From UBA2211 sp049302755 (lineage in GTDB: Bacteria; Patescibacteriota; Minisyncoccia; Minisyncoccales; Minisyncoccaceae), in assembly GCA_049302755.1 (NCBI GenBank), contig JBAQMK010000002.1, positions 368,007 to 432,006 on the forward strand: DNA of 64,000 bases, given 5' to 3'. Each line of letters opens with the position of its first letter. The stretch's first letter is position 1. The notes beneath the pieces were generated by a model that saw nothing but the letters and a program-made list of their open reading frames with translations, was not told where the DNA came from and did not search any database. Positions 23,472 through 32,554 of the stretch are shown here, one piece after another. A program made the translations under genes and the position numbers.

Positions 23472-24218
23472 ATGGAAATACTTAAAAACAAATTCTTTCA
23501 ATTTTTAATAATCGTTTTAGTGATAATGATTATTGCTTTCCTCGCCGCTTCAATTAATGAGAAAAGCCAGGCCAATGAAAATCAAATAATTACAATTTCA
23601 GGAACCGGTGAAGTATATGCCACTCCCGATGTCGGTTTAATAAACATATCGGTTAAGACAGAAGGCAGGGATGTTGCCACTGCTACCGATGAAAATACGG
23701 TAAAAATGAATGAGATTCTATCATTCATTAAAGGCCAAGGAGTAGAAGACAAGGATATTAAAACAACTAATTTTAATATTAATCCTTTCTATGAATGGAG
23801 CGACAAGACCGGAGCAAGAAAATTAACCGGATATGAAATTACTCAGACCATTAATGTAAAAATTAGAGATTTGAGCAAAATCGGAACCATTATTTCCGGA
23901 GCAACAGAAAAAGGAGCCAATGATATCAGCAGTCTTTCTTTCATCGTTGATGATGATGAAAAAGTAAAAGAAGATGCTAAGAATTTAGCCATTAAAGATG
24001 CTCAGGAAAAAGCTAAGAACTTAGAAAAAGCTTTGGGAATTAAAATGGTGAAAATCATGAACTTCTCAGACAGTTCTTATAATCCTTACGTATCATACGA
24101 TCTAACCTCTTCTTATAAATTAGAATCAGCATCTGGTGCTGGAGTCACCGCTCCAACGATACAGACAGGAGAAAATAAGATTACTTCAACTGTCAGTATC
24201 ACCTATCTATTCAGATAA
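23472..24218 (+). CDS. SIMPL domain (DUF541) protein
   Basis: Membrane-anchored (helix at residues 8-29) extracellular protein of the SIMPL/DUF541 family; ISGTGEVYATPDVGLINISV at the start of the domain and VEDKDIKTTNFNINPFYEW are characteristic. 248 residues. Third gene of the ECF operon, so a candidate target or sensor in that response. Molecular function of the family is poorly defined. Confidence 0.8.
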   Translation: MEILKNKFFQFLIIVLVIMIIAFLAASINEKSQANENQIITISGTGEVYATPDVGLINISVKTEGRDVATATDENTVKMNEILSFIKGQGVEDKDIKTTNFNINPFYEWSDKTGARKLTGYEITQTINVKIRDLSKIGTIISGATEKGANDISSLSFIVDDDEKVKEDAKNLAIKDAQEKAKNLEKALGIKMVKIMNFSDSSYNPYVSYDLTSSYKLESASGAGVTAPTIQTGENKITSTVSITYLFR

Positions 24219-24225
24219 AATAAGA

Positions 24226-24249
24226 AAGACCCTCGCGGGTCTTTTTTTG
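24226..24249. terminator. Terminator between SIMPL and mnmA
   Basis: AAGACCC-TCGC-GGGTCTT followed by a T-tract on the plus strand; convergent genes end on either side. Confidence 0.85.
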
Positions 24250-25344
24250 TTATTTATTTTTATCAATTATTCCTCCTCCGACCACATGGTCTTTGTCGTA
24301 AAAGATAATTGATTGTCCGGGCGTAACTGCAAACTGGGGCTTGTTGAATTTTAAAACAGCCTTGTCTTTATTTTTTGAAACGAATATGGCCGGAGCTGAT
24401 TTTGCTCCATATCTTACCTTAACATCAATCTTTTTCTTTTTAATTGAATTAAAAGGAATTATCCAATTAACATTTTTAACCGAAACCTTATCAAAGAAAG
24501 CGAGGCGTTTCGGTCCAACAACGATGCTATTTTTCTTGGCGTTTATTTTAAGAACGTAATAAGGTTCTTTTAGTCCCCCGATATTAATATTCTTTCTTTG
24601 CCCTAAAGTATAATTAGTGATTCCTTTGTGTTCTCCCAATATCTTGCCGTTATAATCGATAATCATTCCTGGCTTTCCATTCGGAAGTAGCTCTGAATAG
24701 CTATCGCATTCTACAAAGTTCTGGCTTTCTTGTTTGTTAGCGTATTCTTTGAATCCGTTCTTTTTAGCAAATAATTTGATATCTTCTTTCTTTTTATTTC
24801 CCAAAGGAAATATTATTTTTGCCAGCTGATTCTGTTTTAATCGGTAAAGGAAATATGACTGGTCTTTATTTTTATCCAATCCTTTCTTTAAGAGATATAG
24901 CTTTCTTTTTTTATCAAAAGAAACTCTGGCATAATGCCCAGTGGCAAAATAATCAAAGCGGATTCCGCTTTTTAATGCTTTATCAAGAAGTAGTCCGAAC
25001 TTTATTTTTGAATTACACATCACGCAGGGATTGGGAGTTCTTCCTTTTTGGTATTCTTCTTTAAAGTATTCTATCACAGCTTTCTGATATTCTTTTTGCA
25101 GATTGATAACATGGTGTTCAATCCCGATCATTTTGGCAGCCTTTTGGGCATCGATAATATCGTATTTTTCATTGGGTCCGTAGCAGCCACTGCTGGTTCC
25201 TTTGATGTTAGGATTATTATCCCAAATCTGCATTGTTAAACCAACAACATTATATCCTTCATTTTTCAGCATTAAGGCGGTCATAGTTGAATCAACTCCC
25301 CCACTCATTCCGACCGCGACGGTTGTTTCTTTTTTTGTTTTCAT
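24250..25344 (-). CDS. mnmA: tRNA-specific 2-thiouridylase MnmA
   Basis: Thiolates U34 of Lys, Glu and Gln tRNAs (tRNAs of all three types occur in this window). PP-loop GMSGGVDSTMTALML, first catalytic Cys in NPCVMCN, TGHYARV. The usual ESQDICF with the second catalytic Cys reads ESQNFVECD, so the Cys is shifted by two residues. 364 residues from the ATG at 25344, which overlaps the preceding stop by 4 bases. Confidence 0.93.
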   Translation of the reverse strand: MKTKKETTVAVGMSGGVDSTMTALMLKNEGYNVVGLTMQIWDNNPNIKGTSSGCYGPNEKYDIIDAQKAAKMIGIEHHVINLQKEYQKAVIEYFKEEYQKGRTPNPCVMCNSKIKFGLLLDKALKSGIRFDYFATGHYARVSFDKKRKLYLLKKGLDKNKDQSYFLYRLKQNQLAKIIFPLGNKKKEDIKLFAKKNGFKEYANKQESQNFVECDSYSELLPNGKPGMIIDYNGKILGEHKGITNYTLGQRKNINIGGLKEPYYVLKINAKKNSIVVGPKRLAFFDKVSVKNVNWIIPFNSIKKKKIDVKVRYGAKSAPAIFVSKNKDKAVLKFNKPQFAVTPGQSIIFYDKDHVVGGGIIDKNK

Positions 25345-25817
25345 ATTGAATAGATGTATAGGAATCTCTGCCATTCATCAATGCATTTTTCCGCCAAATC
25401 AATTACATCAACCAGCGTTCCGAATTCTTCAACATCAACACCGTATCTATTTTCTTTTCGGTGCGGATCATAGTAGCGGATAATCGGTGATAAGATATTT
25501 GAACCTTCAACCTTGTGTTCAATCAAATGATTTTGCGGTTCATATTTATCAATCGTCTTGTGTTTTTGCTTATTGGCAATATCCCGGCAAAGAGATAGAG
25601 AAAAGCTTTCCGAAATGAAAATATCGATATCTCTTCGGCTGTAACGGCTTTCAACTAACCAGTCGCGCAAGTGATAGCATTGGATAAAGAATGAAGTAAA
25701 AGCATCTATCGCTTTCTCAAAATTCTCATCCGAGGAAACGGAAAAACGCTGGATATCTTTTTCCAGTCTTTTTATTCGGTCTAATTGTTCTTCGTATGGG
25801 AAAACGTATTTATTCAT
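25341..25817 (-). CDS. Unknown 158-residue protein upstream of mnmA
   Basis: Not recognised by family. All-helical and charged, with CYHLRDWL and a later LCRDIANKQKHK motif whose Asp/Lys/His pattern recalls HEPN-like helical domains; this is a weak resemblance only. It overlaps mnmA (ATGA), so they are co-translated. No SD before the ATG. Confidence 0.6.
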   Translation of the reverse strand: MNKYVFPYEEQLDRIKRLEKDIQRFSVSSDENFEKAIDAFTSFFIQCYHLRDWLVESRYSRRDIDIFISESFSLSLCRDIANKQKHKTIDKYEPQNHLIEHKVEGSNILSPIIRYYDPHRKENRYGVDVEEFGTLVDVIDLAEKCIDEWQRFLYIYSI

Positions 25818-25882
25818 TGTTTATCATAAATTAACATAAGATAATGAAAATAACAATAAAAAAACTGGAAATTTTTCCAGAT

Positions 25883-26362
25883 TTATTGAGGGATGCCGAC
25901 GACGACCGCAGAGATAAGAATTTTATTGTAGTTTTTATCAACGGTTTCGAAATGAAAGCCCGTTCCTACCATATCAAATTCCTGTCCTTTCAAGCGTGCT
26001 GCGTCGTAGTTTATCGCCCGGGGATCATAATCCTCGGTTTTTTTAAGCCATTTTTCGATTCTTTTGACAGACTTGTCAAAGCCGGTACTGCCGAGCAGTG
26101 ATTTTTTGTTTAAATAGAACTCGTCAGGCTTTAAGCTTCTTTTGGGTTCGTCGCTCATAATGGCATCTTTTTCAATTAGCAATTCAAATTTTCCCTTTTG
26201 GGTGACACGAATAGTATGATATATGTCCCGGACGGCTTTACCACCGTTGACGTTATCACCTACCTTTATGTCTTTTGAACAGTTATCGCTCTTGATCCAC
26301 CACTTAAGGAAATCAAGAACAAGTTCCCATTCGTATCCATACTCAAATGCTTTAATGTACAT
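25883..26362 (-). CDS. Unknown 159-residue soluble protein
   Basis: Not recognised. No signal peptide or membrane helix; mixed alpha/beta composition, with WELVLDFLKWWIKSD near the start. GGGAGG precedes the ATG by 9 bases. GC-richer codons than neighbours; belongs to the SD-bearing accessory group. Confidence 0.6.
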   Translation of the reverse strand: MYIKAFEYGYEWELVLDFLKWWIKSDNCSKDIKVGDNVNGGKAVRDIYHTIRVTQKGKFELLIEKDAIMSDEPKRSLKPDEFYLNKKSLLGSTGFDKSVKRIEKWLKKTEDYDPRAINYDAARLKGQEFDMVGTGFHFETVDKNYNKILISAVVVGIPQ

Positions 26363-26466
26363 TGGTAAACCCTCCCTGAGGTTTATGCCCCCATACTACT
26401 ATTTCAATAATCCATTGTCAATTATATTTTTATTAAACAAAAAACCGACAAAAGTCAGTTTCATAC

Positions 26467-26542
26467 TGGTGCCCCAAACAGGACTCGAACCTGTGACCTT
26501 CATCTTAAAAGGATGTTGCTCTACCAACTGAGCTATTGGGGC
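26467..26542 (-). tRNA. tRNA-Lys (TTT)
   Basis: Acceptor GCCCCAA/TTGGGGC, D-arm AGCTCAGTTGGTAGAGC, anticodon loop CTTTTAA (anticodon TTT), T-arm ACAGG-TTCGAGT-CCTGT, A73, and encoded CCA. Lies 13 bases after the dnaJ stop in the same orientation with no T-tract terminator between, so it may be co-transcribed with the chaperone operon. Confidence 0.97.
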
Positions 26543-26555
26543 GTATTGAGGGATT

Positions 26556-27641
26556 TTAAAGTCCCTCTTTTTTCAATTCTTCTAATAATTCTTTTTGTCT
26601 TCTGGTTAGTTTTTCCGGAGTATCGATATTTAATTGCAAATACAAGTTACCTCTGCCAATACCTGAAAAATGAGGAATACCCCTTTTAGAAATCTTGAGT
26701 ATCTTTCCTGACTCAGTTCCGTTGGGAACTTTGACGATTATTTTTTCTCCTTCTAAGGTCGGTATCTTTATCTTTCCTCCCAGTGTTGCTTCAGAAAAAG
26801 TAATAGTTTGTTTTAAGTAAACATCGTCTCCATTTCTCTCAAAAACTTTGTGAGGCTTTATGGATATCCTGATATATAGGTCTCCTGCTTCGCCTCCACG
26901 TTTCCCTGCTTCACCTTTCCCTTTTACCTTAATTATCTGGTTATTGTCAACACCAGCCGGGATATTTATCTTTATTTTTTCTTCTTTTTTAATCCTTCCT
27001 TCTCCGTGGCAGACATTGCACGGTTTTTCCGGTTTTACCCCTTCGCCGTGGCAATCAGGACAAATAACATATTGGCTGATGGTTCCCAAGAATGTTCTTC
27101 TGAGTTCTTGAACTCTTCCGGTTCCTCGGCAGGTAAAACATTCTTTAACTGAGGTTCCCGGTTCAGCGCCACTTCCACCACATCTTTCACAGGTAGACTT
27201 TTTAGTGATAATCACTTCTGTTTCTTGAGGACGAAGAAGTGACTCTAAATCAAGTTCAAGAATCATTTCTAGATTATTTCCCTTGCGGGTATCTTTTTGT
27301 TTTCTTCTTCCTCCCCCGAAGCCACCGCTAAACATATTAAAGATATCTTCGATATTACCAAAATCACCTCCCATGCCGCCCATGATATCTTCCCAGTTAA
27401 CGTTTTGCTGATTAAAACCTCCCTGAGCGCCATTAAATGTCTTTCCAAAGCGGTCATATTGAGCCCTTTTATCTTTATCAGATAGAGTTTGGTAGGCCTC
27501 GTTGATTTCTTTAAACTTAGCTTCATCTCCTCCCTTTTTATCAGGATGATGCTGATGGGCTAATTTATAGTAGGCTTTCTTAATCTCTTCGGCCGAGGCG
27601 GTTTTTTCTACTCCTAATATATTGTAATAGTCTTTTGACAT
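26556..27641 (-). CDS. dnaJ: Chaperone DnaJ
   Basis: Co-chaperone that stimulates DnaK ATPase. J domain (residues 1-70) with HHPDKKGG, Gly/Phe-rich linker (IFNMFSGGFGGG), four CxxCxGxG zinc repeats (CERCGGSG, CFTCRGTG, CPDCHGEG, CNVCHGEG), and the C-terminal substrate domain. 361 residues from the ATG at 27641; an in-frame ATG 7 codons upstream is not supported by homology. Confidence 0.96.
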   Translation of the reverse strand: MSKDYYNILGVEKTASAEEIKKAYYKLAHQHHPDKKGGDEAKFKEINEAYQTLSDKDKRAQYDRFGKTFNGAQGGFNQQNVNWEDIMGGMGGDFGNIEDIFNMFSGGFGGGRRKQKDTRKGNNLEMILELDLESLLRPQETEVIITKKSTCERCGGSGAEPGTSVKECFTCRGTGRVQELRRTFLGTISQYVICPDCHGEGVKPEKPCNVCHGEGRIKKEEKIKINIPAGVDNNQIIKVKGKGEAGKRGGEAGDLYIRISIKPHKVFERNGDDVYLKQTITFSEATLGGKIKIPTLEGEKIIVKVPNGTESGKILKISKRGIPHFSGIGRGNLYLQLNIDTPEKLTRRQKELLEELKKEGL

Positions 27642-27697
27642 GGCAATAAATAAGAAAGGCAAAATTATTCATTTTGCCATTCTCATAATTCTTTAAA

Positions 27698-29596
27698 TTA
27701 TTCTTTTTCAGTTTCAGCTTCGGGTGCGCTTTCAGGTCCTTCTTCTTTCTTTGGTTCCTGATTTTGAGTTGTTTGATACATCGCAGCACCGACTTTCTGA
27801 ATGGCTTGGGATAGTTCCTCAGTTTTCTTTTTTATTTCTTCTATATTATCACCATCCTTTACTTTTTTCAATTCAGAAATCTTATCTTCCACTTCTTTTT
27901 TTGCTTCGGCGGAAACTTTCTCTCCCGCATCTTTGATTGTTTTCTCTGATTGGTAGATTAAGTTGTCGGCAATGTTCTTTGCTTCGATAGAATCTTTTTT
28001 CTTTTGGTCTTCAGCGGCATGAACCTCGGCATCCTTTTTCATCTTTTCAATATCTTCTTTTGATATTCCGATTGAACCTTCAACTTTAATTGATTGAGAC
28101 TTGTTTGAAGCCTTGTCAATCGCTGTTACCGTTAAGATTCCGTTGGCATCAATATCAAATTTAACTTCAATTTGAGGAATGCCTCTTGGTGAAGGAGGAA
28201 TACCGTCTAAAACGAATTTACCGAGAGATCGGTTATCAGTTGCCATTGATCTTTCTCCCTGTAAAACGTTTATTTCAACCGATGGTTGATTATCAACGGC
28301 AGTTGAGAATGTTTGTGAGCCAGTAGTTGGAATAGTAGTGTTTTTCATGATCATCGGGGTTGAAACTCCACCCAAGGTTTCGATTCCAAGCGATAGCGGC
28401 AAAACATCAAGTAATAGAACGCTCTTAATATCTCCTTCGGGAGTTCGGCCTTCTTCTTTGGCAGTTAATATTTCTGCTTCAATAGCGGCACCGATAGCAA
28501 CCACTTCTTCCGGATTAATTGATTTGTTCGGTTCTTTACCGAAGAAGTTTTTAACTGCATCTCTTGCAGCCGGAATCAATGTTGTTCCTCCAACAAGAAT
28601 GATTTCGTTAATATCGTTTTTATCCATCTTGATTTCATCCAAGGTTTTTTTAACTCTGTCGATTGATCTCACGATTAAATCGTTGGTCATTGAATCGAAT
28701 TGAGACCTTGATAGTTTGTATTCCAAGTGTTTAGGACCTTCAGCATCAGAAGTAATGAAAGGAAGATTGATATTGGTTTCCATAGCACTGGATAATTCAG
28801 TCTTGGCTTTTTCTGCTGCTTCTTTTAGTCTCTGTAATGCTAAGGCATCTTTAACCAAATCAATTCCCTGTTCTTTTTTAAATTCAGTTAAAATCCAATC
28901 GATTATTCTTTGGTCGAAATCGTTTCCTCCTAAGTGAGGTTCTCCGCCAGTCGCTAAAACTTCAACCACTTCGGGAGAAACATCAAGAATGGTCACATCG
29001 AACGTACCTCCTCCGAAATCATATACCAATATTTTTTGAGCATCTTTTTTACCGAAGCCGTAAGCTAAGGCAGCCGCGGTCGGTTCATTGATTACACGTA
29101 AAACATTGAATCCGGCAATTTCTCCGGCGGCAATGGTTGCCTTTCTTTGAGAATCATCGAAGTTAGCTGGACAAGTGATAACAACATTTTTAATGTCTTC
29201 TCCTAATTTATCCTTGGCATCGGCTTTTACTTTTTGCAAAATCATTGAAGAGATTTCAATCGGGTTGTACCATTTGTCTCCCATTTTAACTTCAACTCCG
29301 CCGTCTGATTTTTCTCTGGTTTCGTAAGGAAGAAGTTTTAATTCTTTTTGTACTTCGGCATCGGAAAATCTTCGGCCGATAAATCTTTTAACTGCCGAAA
29401 TAGTATTTTTTGGATTAGTGATAGCTTGTCTTTGGGCAAGAATTCCAACCACTCTTTCCCCGCCTTTAGTTTGAGCAATAATTGAAGGGGTTAAAATCGA
29501 GCCTTCTCTATTCTCGAGTGCTTTCGGTTCTCCGTTAATAATTGAAGCTGATTTAGTGATGGCTGTTCCTAAATCTATTCCTAAAATTTTTGACAT
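27698..29596 (-). CDS. dnaK: Chaperone DnaK (Hsp70)
   Basis: ATP-driven folding chaperone. Nucleotide-binding domain with GIDLGTAITKSA, VYDFGGGTFDVTILD and EIILVGGTTLIPAA; substrate domain with VLPLSLGIET; C-terminal Lys/Glu tail. 632 residues. Third gene of hrcA-grpE-dnaK-dnaJ, but with its own CIRCE-controlled promoter in the 72-base gap after grpE. Confidence 0.98.
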   Translation of the reverse strand: MSKILGIDLGTAITKSASIINGEPKALENREGSILTPSIIAQTKGGERVVGILAQRQAITNPKNTISAVKRFIGRRFSDAEVQKELKLLPYETREKSDGGVEVKMGDKWYNPIEISSMILQKVKADAKDKLGEDIKNVVITCPANFDDSQRKATIAAGEIAGFNVLRVINEPTAAALAYGFGKKDAQKILVYDFGGGTFDVTILDVSPEVVEVLATGGEPHLGGNDFDQRIIDWILTEFKKEQGIDLVKDALALQRLKEAAEKAKTELSSAMETNINLPFITSDAEGPKHLEYKLSRSQFDSMTNDLIVRSIDRVKKTLDEIKMDKNDINEIILVGGTTLIPAARDAVKNFFGKEPNKSINPEEVVAIGAAIEAEILTAKEEGRTPEGDIKSVLLLDVLPLSLGIETLGGVSTPMIMKNTTIPTTGSQTFSTAVDNQPSVEINVLQGERSMATDNRSLGKFVLDGIPPSPRGIPQIEVKFDIDANGILTVTAIDKASNKSQSIKVEGSIGISKEDIEKMKKDAEVHAAEDQKKKDSIEAKNIADNLIYQSEKTIKDAGEKVSAEAKKEVEDKISELKKVKDGDNIEEIKKKTEELSQAIQKVGAAMYQTTQNQEPKKEEGPESAPEAETEKE

Positions 29597-29626
29597 AGTT
29601 CTTTTAATTTTTATTCTTATAATTCA

Positions 29627-29655
29627 ATATTATTTGATTATCACTCTCTTGTCAA
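29627..29655 (-). promoter_or_regulatory. dnaK promoter
   Basis: Minus strand TTGACA (29655-29650), 17 bases, TAATAT (29632-29627); leader about 24 bases. The -35 box lies inside the CIRCE spacer. Confidence 0.85.
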
Positions 29656-29664
29656 GAGTGATAA
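29638..29664. promoter_or_regulatory. CIRCE operator for HrcA
   Basis: Perfect inverted repeat TTATCACTC-N9-GAGTGATAA. It matches the CIRCE layout TTAGCACTC-N9-GAGTGCTAA apart from one symmetrical G/C to T/A change. hrcA is encoded two genes upstream. Confidence 0.9.
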
Positions 29665-29668
29665 TATA

Positions 29669-30142
29669 CTACTTTCCTACCTTAACCTTGGCTGGTCTTA
29701 ATATTTTTCCGTTATATGAATATCCCTTCTCTATTTCTTCAATTATCATGCCGGACTCACCTCCTTCTATCTCTTCTACAGCTTCATGGAGATTGGGATC
29801 AAACTTCTGTCCGATACTTTCTATCCCTTCTAATCCTAAGGCTTTTAAAGCGTCTTCCAGCTGTTTTTTAATCATTAATAGACCAATAACGCTTTGGTTG
29901 TTTTTATCCTCTTCAGAAATGGCTTTTTCCGCTAACCTGAAACTATCCAAAACAGGAATAATATCTTCAAAGACACTTTCTTTGGCAATACAAAGAGTAC
30001 CTTTCAATCTTTCAAATTCCTGTTTTTTGTAATTCAGGAAATCGGCTTTTTCTCTCTGCCACCCGGCAAAGTATTCTTCTTTTTTCTGTTTTAGCTCCTC
30101 CAATTCTTTATTTGGTTCTTCTGTTGTTTGTTCTTCTTTCAT
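29669..30142 (-). CDS. grpE: Nucleotide exchange factor GrpE
   Basis: Releases ADP from DnaK. Long N-terminal coiled coil (to about residue 75) and the C-terminal beta domain with FDPNLHEAVEEIEGGES and GYSYNGKILRPAKVKVGK. 157 residues. Overlaps hrcA by 4 bases. Confidence 0.94.
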   Translation of the reverse strand: MKEEQTTEEPNKELEELKQKKEEYFAGWQREKADFLNYKKQEFERLKGTLCIAKESVFEDIIPVLDSFRLAEKAISEEDKNNQSVIGLLMIKKQLEDALKALGLEGIESIGQKFDPNLHEAVEEIEGGESGMIIEEIEKGYSYNGKILRPAKVKVGK

Positions 30143-30837
30143 ATGAGTTCTTCTAATACTTTATTTAATGAATTAATTAATTTGATATTTTTTTCATAGT
30201 CCATTCTTTTGGGTCCCATTATGGTGATGATTACTTTTTGTGAAGGCAGATTGCATTCGGAACAAATCATCGTCATATTTTTAGATTTAACAATCGGATT
30301 TTCTTTTCCAATGAATATTTGTGTTTTTGAATTGGCTTGTAGTTTATCAACATTTTTTTCAAAGTTTGCTAAGAAATTAATAAAGCTGTTAATGAAACTT
30401 TCATCTCTGGATTCAGGTTCTTTAAATATTTCATCTAATCCTTCTTTTAAGTTCAATCCCTCTTTGGCGAAATATAAGTTAACAAAACTTGAGGAATTGT
30501 CGGCGATGAATTTGGCTATTTCTGAAGCCATTCTGAATTTATCTTCCACTCCTTTAATAATATCTTCTAATTCTTCTTCAATTCTTTCTTCCCTTTTTTC
30601 TTTTAAAGAATCGACAAAGAATCGGTAAGCTTTGTCGGTCGGAACTCTTCCCGCTGAAGTATGGGGTTGTTCTAAAAATCCTTCTTTGATTAAGGTTTGA
30701 AATTCAATTCTTATCGCTGAAGGACAAAGGCCGAAATCGTGTTTTTCGGCTAAGAATTTAGAGCTCACCGGTTCGGCGGTTTTAATGTATTCCCGAACCA
30801 AGCTTTTTATTATCTGTTCTTGTCTCTCGCTTAACAT
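30139..30837 (-). CDS. hrcA: Heat-inducible transcription repressor HrcA, short form
   Basis: Represses CIRCE promoters; activity depends on chaperones. Winged-helix N-terminus (ERQEQIIKSLVREYIKTAEP and SAIRIEFQTLIKEGFLEQPHTSAGRVPT). 232 residues, about 100 shorter than typical HrcA, with the middle and C-terminal parts reduced. The ATG lies 2 bases from the predicted +1 of its promoter. Confidence 0.9.
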   Translation of the reverse strand: MLSERQEQIIKSLVREYIKTAEPVSSKFLAEKHDFGLCPSAIRIEFQTLIKEGFLEQPHTSAGRVPTDKAYRFFVDSLKEKREERIEEELEDIIKGVEDKFRMASEIAKFIADNSSSFVNLYFAKEGLNLKEGLDEIFKEPESRDESFINSFINFLANFEKNVDKLQANSKTQIFIGKENPIVKSKNMTMICSECNLPSQKVIITIMGPKRMDYEKNIKLINSLNKVLEELI

Positions 30838-30845
30838 ATGGATTT

Positions 30846-30873
30846 AATATACCACATGTATTTTATCAGTCAA
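30846..30873 (-). promoter_or_regulatory. hrcA promoter, near-leaderless
   Basis: Minus strand TTGACT (30873-30868), 16 bases, TATATT (30851-30846); ATG 9 bases after the -10 box. The -35 overlaps the gpmA stop. No CIRCE here. Confidence 0.7.
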
Positions 30874-31549
30874 GAACTGGGACTGACAAATAGTATTTGT
30901 TGATTGGCTTTAAGTTATCGTCTAATTCGTAAACCAAAGGATTGCCCATTGGTATTTCTATTTTAACTATTTCTTCTCCTGACAATCCTTCAATGTTTTT
31001 AATCAGAGCTCTGATACTGTTTCCGTGGGCGGCAATGATTATCTTTTTGCCGGATATGATTTGCGGAACAATTGTTTCTTTCCAATAAGGGAGAAGTCTT
31101 TCTTCGGTGTCTTTTAAGCTTTCAGTTAAAGGAACGTCCCCTTCTCTGATTTCTTCGTATTTAGATTCTGTTACTTCTTTTTCAATCGGAGGCCTGACAT
31201 CGTAGCTTCTTCTCCATATTTGAACCTGTTCTTCGCCGAATTTCTTTCTAGCTTCATCTTTATTCATTCCTTGCAGTCCGCCGTAGTGTCTTTCATTTAG
31301 TCTCCATGATTTTTTTATCGGTAGAGTAAGATTCATTTCTTCTAAAATCAAATCAAGAGTGTTATATGCTCTTTTTAAAACTGAGGTAAAAGCTAAATCA
31401 AAAGTGAACTCTTTTTCTTTAAGAATTTGTCCGGCTGTTTTGGCTTGATTGATTCCCTCTTCTGATAGAGGAGCATCAATCCAGCCCGTAAAGACATTTT
31501 CTTTGTTCCAGACGCTTTCTCCGTGTCTGACGATGATTAATTTATTCAT
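30866..31549 (-). CDS. gpmA: 2,3-bisphosphoglycerate-dependent phosphoglycerate mutase
   Basis: Glycolytic interconversion of 3- and 2-phosphoglycerate. Catalytic His in VRHGESVWN, RHYGGLQG and AAHGNSIRAL motifs; 227 residues, full length for the cofactor-dependent enzyme. Confidence 0.96.
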   Translation of the reverse strand: MNKLIIVRHGESVWNKENVFTGWIDAPLSEEGINQAKTAGQILKEKEFTFDLAFTSVLKRAYNTLDLILEEMNLTLPIKKSWRLNERHYGGLQGMNKDEARKKFGEEQVQIWRRSYDVRPPIEKEVTESKYEEIREGDVPLTESLKDTEERLLPYWKETIVPQIISGKKIIIAAHGNSIRALIKNIEGLSGEEIVKIEIPMGNPLVYELDDNLKPINKYYLSVPVLD

Positions 31550-31564
31550 ATTAATATCTTACTA

Positions 31565-32107
31565 TTATTTTCTGATAATCTCAATATTGTTATTTAACAG
31601 AGAAATTATTTTTGACGGTTTTGATTTCAGTTTTCCGCAGTCAACATAAAAATCTATTTTGTCCTTAAAGTATTCTTTCGCTTCTTCAATTGTCTCGGCC
31701 GACTTATCTCCTTCCGTATTGGCGCTGGGAGCGACAATCGGTCCGGATATTTTAATTAATTTAATTAAAGCTTTATTATCCGGCAACCGGAAAGCCAAGC
31801 TGTTTTTGCCTCGGTGCAAATATTCAAGCTTTTTAATTGGAACAATAATACTCACCTTCCCCGGCCAGTATTTGTCAGTGATTTTCTTATCTATCTTAAC
31901 ACCAAACAGATTTAAATCTTTTAATGAAGAAATGAGAATAATCATCGGCTTCTTTGAATCTCTTTTTCTGATTTTATAAAGTTTTTCAACGCTTTTCTTT
32001 TCTATTGCCGAACAGACTATTCCATAAATAGTATCGGTCGGAATTACTCCGATCCTTCCTTTTTTAATATCTTCTCCTATTTCTTTTATTACTTCATTAC
32101 TTGTCAT
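31565..32107 (-). CDS. tsaC: Threonylcarbamoyl-AMP synthase (Sua5/YciO/YrdC)
   Basis: First step of t6A37 synthesis in tRNA, making the substrate later used by the methylthiotransferase at 21 kb. VIPTDTIYGI near the start, KIRKRDSKKPMIILI, and SGPIVAPSANTEGDKSA are the signature elements. 180 residues, TsaC-sized. Overlaps the zincin gene by 11 bases. Confidence 0.92.
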   Translation of the reverse strand: MTSNEVIKEIGEDIKKGRIGVIPTDTIYGIVCSAIEKKSVEKLYKIRKRDSKKPMIILISSLKDLNLFGVKIDKKITDKYWPGKVSIIVPIKKLEYLHRGKNSLAFRLPDNKALIKLIKISGPIVAPSANTEGDKSAETIEEAKEYFKDKIDFYVDCGKLKSKPSKIISLLNNNIEIIRK

Positions 32108-32480
32108 ATGATTTTTTTCTTAATTCAGCTGCTCTTACTTCTTTTTCGTCCATGCCGAAATGATGAGCGATTTCGTGCCAGACAGTTTCCTTAACAATAT
32201 TTTTTATCTCTTTATCCGATTGGGCAGATTCTTCAATCGGATTTTTAAAGATAGTAATCTTGTCGGGCAAGACATCGGCATAGTTCCACCTCGCTGTCTT
32301 GGGAATTCCTTCGTATAATCCAAAGAGAACATAATTTTTTCTGATTTTTAGTTTTTTTAATTGTTCAACAGTCGGCTCGTCTTCAATGACAATTCCGACA
32401 TTGTCTAATTTGTCTAAGAATTTTTGCGGAATGTCTTTAATTCCTTCACTTACCAATTGTTCAAACCTTTCTATTTCCAT
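32097..32480 (-). CDS. Minimal zinc metallopeptidase (Zincin_1-like)
   Basis: 127 residues with HExxH in WHEIAHHFGMDE followed by Glu in VRAAE, and GLYEGIP in the beta sheet, matching the small single-domain zincin family (PF06262 type). No signal peptide; cytoplasmic. Co-translated with tsaC. Confidence 0.85.
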   Translation of the reverse strand: MEIERFEQLVSEGIKDIPQKFLDKLDNVGIVIEDEPTVEQLKKLKIRKNYVLFGLYEGIPKTARWNYADVLPDKITIFKNPIEESAQSDKEIKNIVKETVWHEIAHHFGMDEKEVRAAELRKKSYDK

Positions 32481-32494
32481 GTTTTTATTCTATC

Positions 32495-32526
32495 AAAAAA
32501 TCACCAATTAGGCGATTTTATTTTTT
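32495..32526. terminator. Bidirectional terminator, copy 1
   Basis: AAATCACC-AATTA-GGCGATTT (one G-U pair per strand) with T-runs on both strands. Almost identical to 33725-33750. Confidence 0.75.
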
Positions 32527-32554
32527 GATCCTTGTGATAAAAATAAAAAAGGTT

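Noticed and set aside
24250..25817. Use of TGA as a sense codon
   Set aside because: TGA ends the gene at 25343-25341 exactly at the mnmA start, and other genes end normally at TGA.
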